Part shown: positions 5,148-5,947 of the stretch, one piece after another
Layout: the number at the start of each line of letters is the position of its first letter
Position numbering within the stretch: the stretch's first letter is position 1
DNA from: Candidatus Methanovirga basalitermitum
Lineage (GTDB): Archaea > Methanobacteriota > Methanobacteria > Methanobacteriales > Methanobacteriaceae
Length of the DNA stretch: 5,947 bases
Direction of reading: 5' to 3'
Assembly: GCA_031284445.1 (NCBI GenBank)
Contig: JAISZW010000197.1
Location: 1-5,947 of the forward strand
Notes under the pieces: model-generated
Database searches by the model: none
Told to the model about the DNA's origin: nothing
The model's input: only the letters and a program-made list of their open reading frames with translations
Translations under genes and position numbers: made by a program

Positions 5148-5947
5148 ATGGATGAATTATTTGATTTAATTAAAAGTTATTTTTTAAAAGAATTTAAAAA
5201 TAGAAACAGCAAACATCGTAATGATTTAAGTGAGTATATATTGGATTACTTAGATAAAACTGATGATGATTCATTTACACTAAATGTTAAAGGAATTAAC
5301 AACACCTATCAAAGAATGCACACAATCAAAGGTGCTATTACTGAATCTTTTGAGAAGTTTGTAAAACCTTTAGAGTTTAAAAGTAATTTAAATGTTTTAG
5401 ATATTTGTAGTGGTTTAGGTTATAATTCAGCAGCTTTAATTCAGAAATTTCTTAATAAATCAGGAAATAGTCTTAATGTTGATATGGTTGAGATTTCACC
5501 CTATATCTTAGCTATTGGATTATTAATTCCAAGTCCTATTGATTCTCACAACATTGTTAAAAGGGTTATTGAAGATAAGTTAATAGAAAATGATTTCTTA
5601 TCATTGAAGTTAAATGAAACTTCAGTACCTAAGAATATAGATTTGAATCTATTTTTGGAGGATGTTAGAAGAACCATTAAGCGGCTTCCTTCAAATTACT
5701 ATGATGGAATATTTTTAGATCCTTTTTCTCCTGATTTGTGCCCTGAACTTTTCACAGTTGATTTTTTTAGACAATTGAAGAGGGTTATTAAGGATGATGG
5801 GATTTTAACAAGTTATACTACATCTATTCCTGTTAAATCAGGATTAATTGAAGCAGGTTTTCATGTTGGTGTTGGTCCTATCTTTGGAAGAAAAATTGGT
5901 GGTGTAATAGCTTCTTTATCCTTATCAAAAATAAAAATAGACTTATC
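5148..5947 (+). CDS. MnmC-like SAM-dependent methyltransferase, C-terminus cut by the window edge
   Basis: This is a class I S-adenosylmethionine methyltransferase resembling the methyltransferase domain of MnmC. In bacteria that domain methylates 5-aminomethyl-uridine at tRNA position 34. A family-typical substrate segment, 'YQRMHTIKGAITESFEKF', lies at 54-71. The SAM-binding motif I is 'LDICSGLGYNSAAL' (84-97), with the post-I acidic end 'VDMVE' (111-115). The MnmC-type motif 'DGIFLDPFSPDLCPELFT' (186-203) follows, then 'DGILTSYTTSIPVKSGLIEAGFHVG' split over 217-241 and 'GRKIGG' (248-253). The open frame has 266 codons and no stop before the edge. The motif order suggests that nearly the whole domain is present. 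The ATG at 5148 is the first in frame after a TAA at 5121, with a weak AGGA at 5136-5139. No FAD oxidase domain is fused at the N-terminus, so the substrate in this archaeon is inferred only. Confidence 0.8.
   Translation, partial: MDELFDLIKSYFLKEFKNRNSKHRNDLSEYILDYLDKTDDDSFTLNVKGINNTYQRMHTIKGAITESFEKFVKPLEFKSNLNVLDICSGLGYNSAALIQKFLNKSGNSLNVDMVEISPYILAIGLLIPSPIDSHNIVKRVIEDKLIENDFLSLKLNETSVPKNIDLNLFLEDVRRTIKRLPSNYYDGIFLDPFSPDLCPELFTVDFFRQLKRVIKDDGILTSYTTSIPVKSGLIEAGFHVGVGPIFGRKIGGVIASLSLSKIKIDL

Overview
The window reads as chromosomal DNA of a very AT-rich methanogenic archaeon, most likely a Methanobacteriales member of the Methanobrevibacter type. Three things support this: an archaeal/eukaryotic-type DNA primase large subunit (PriL), a Mur-ligase-like protein with the hallmarks of coenzyme F430 synthetase (CfbE, methanogenesis cofactor biosynthesis), and TATA-box promoters combined with GGTG/GAGGTG-type ribosome binding sites. 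The assignment is inferred from gene content and composition; no database search was run.

Layout. Positions 1-424 (minus strand) hold the N-terminal part of an IS1182-like transposase. Its frame breaks at a run of five G (C195-199 on the plus strand), and the left window edge cuts it off. A short divergent promoter region (425-561) follows. Two plus-strand genes lie 33 bases apart: a DUF6882-like protein (562-1245) and PriL (1279-2613). Neither has a convincing Shine-Dalgarno sequence, but each has a TATA-like box about 24-25 bases before its ATG, which predicts leaderless transcripts. PriL converges on cfbE (minus strand, 2746-4311) across a 132-base AT-rich spacer. CfbE and an unrecognised 103-aa protein (plus strand, 4574-4885) are divergent. 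The 262 bases between them hold a TATA box for each direction, a 10-bp inverted repeat and a perfect 18-bp tandem duplication. After an oligo-T terminator and a 262-base gene-free stretch, a stand-alone MnmC-type methyltransferase gene starts at 5148 and runs off the right edge.

Functionally this is mostly core archaeal housekeeping: replication priming, F430 synthesis and probable tRNA modification. A broken mobile element and two poorly characterised proteins are interspersed. The genes do not form a single pathway. I see no defence system, CRISPR array, tRNA or rRNA. The points most worth a second look are the transposase frameshift, the leaderless pair including priL, the hydrophilic insertions in CfbE, the repeats in the cfbE/103-aa promoter region, and the MnmC-like methyltransferase without its oxidase partner.
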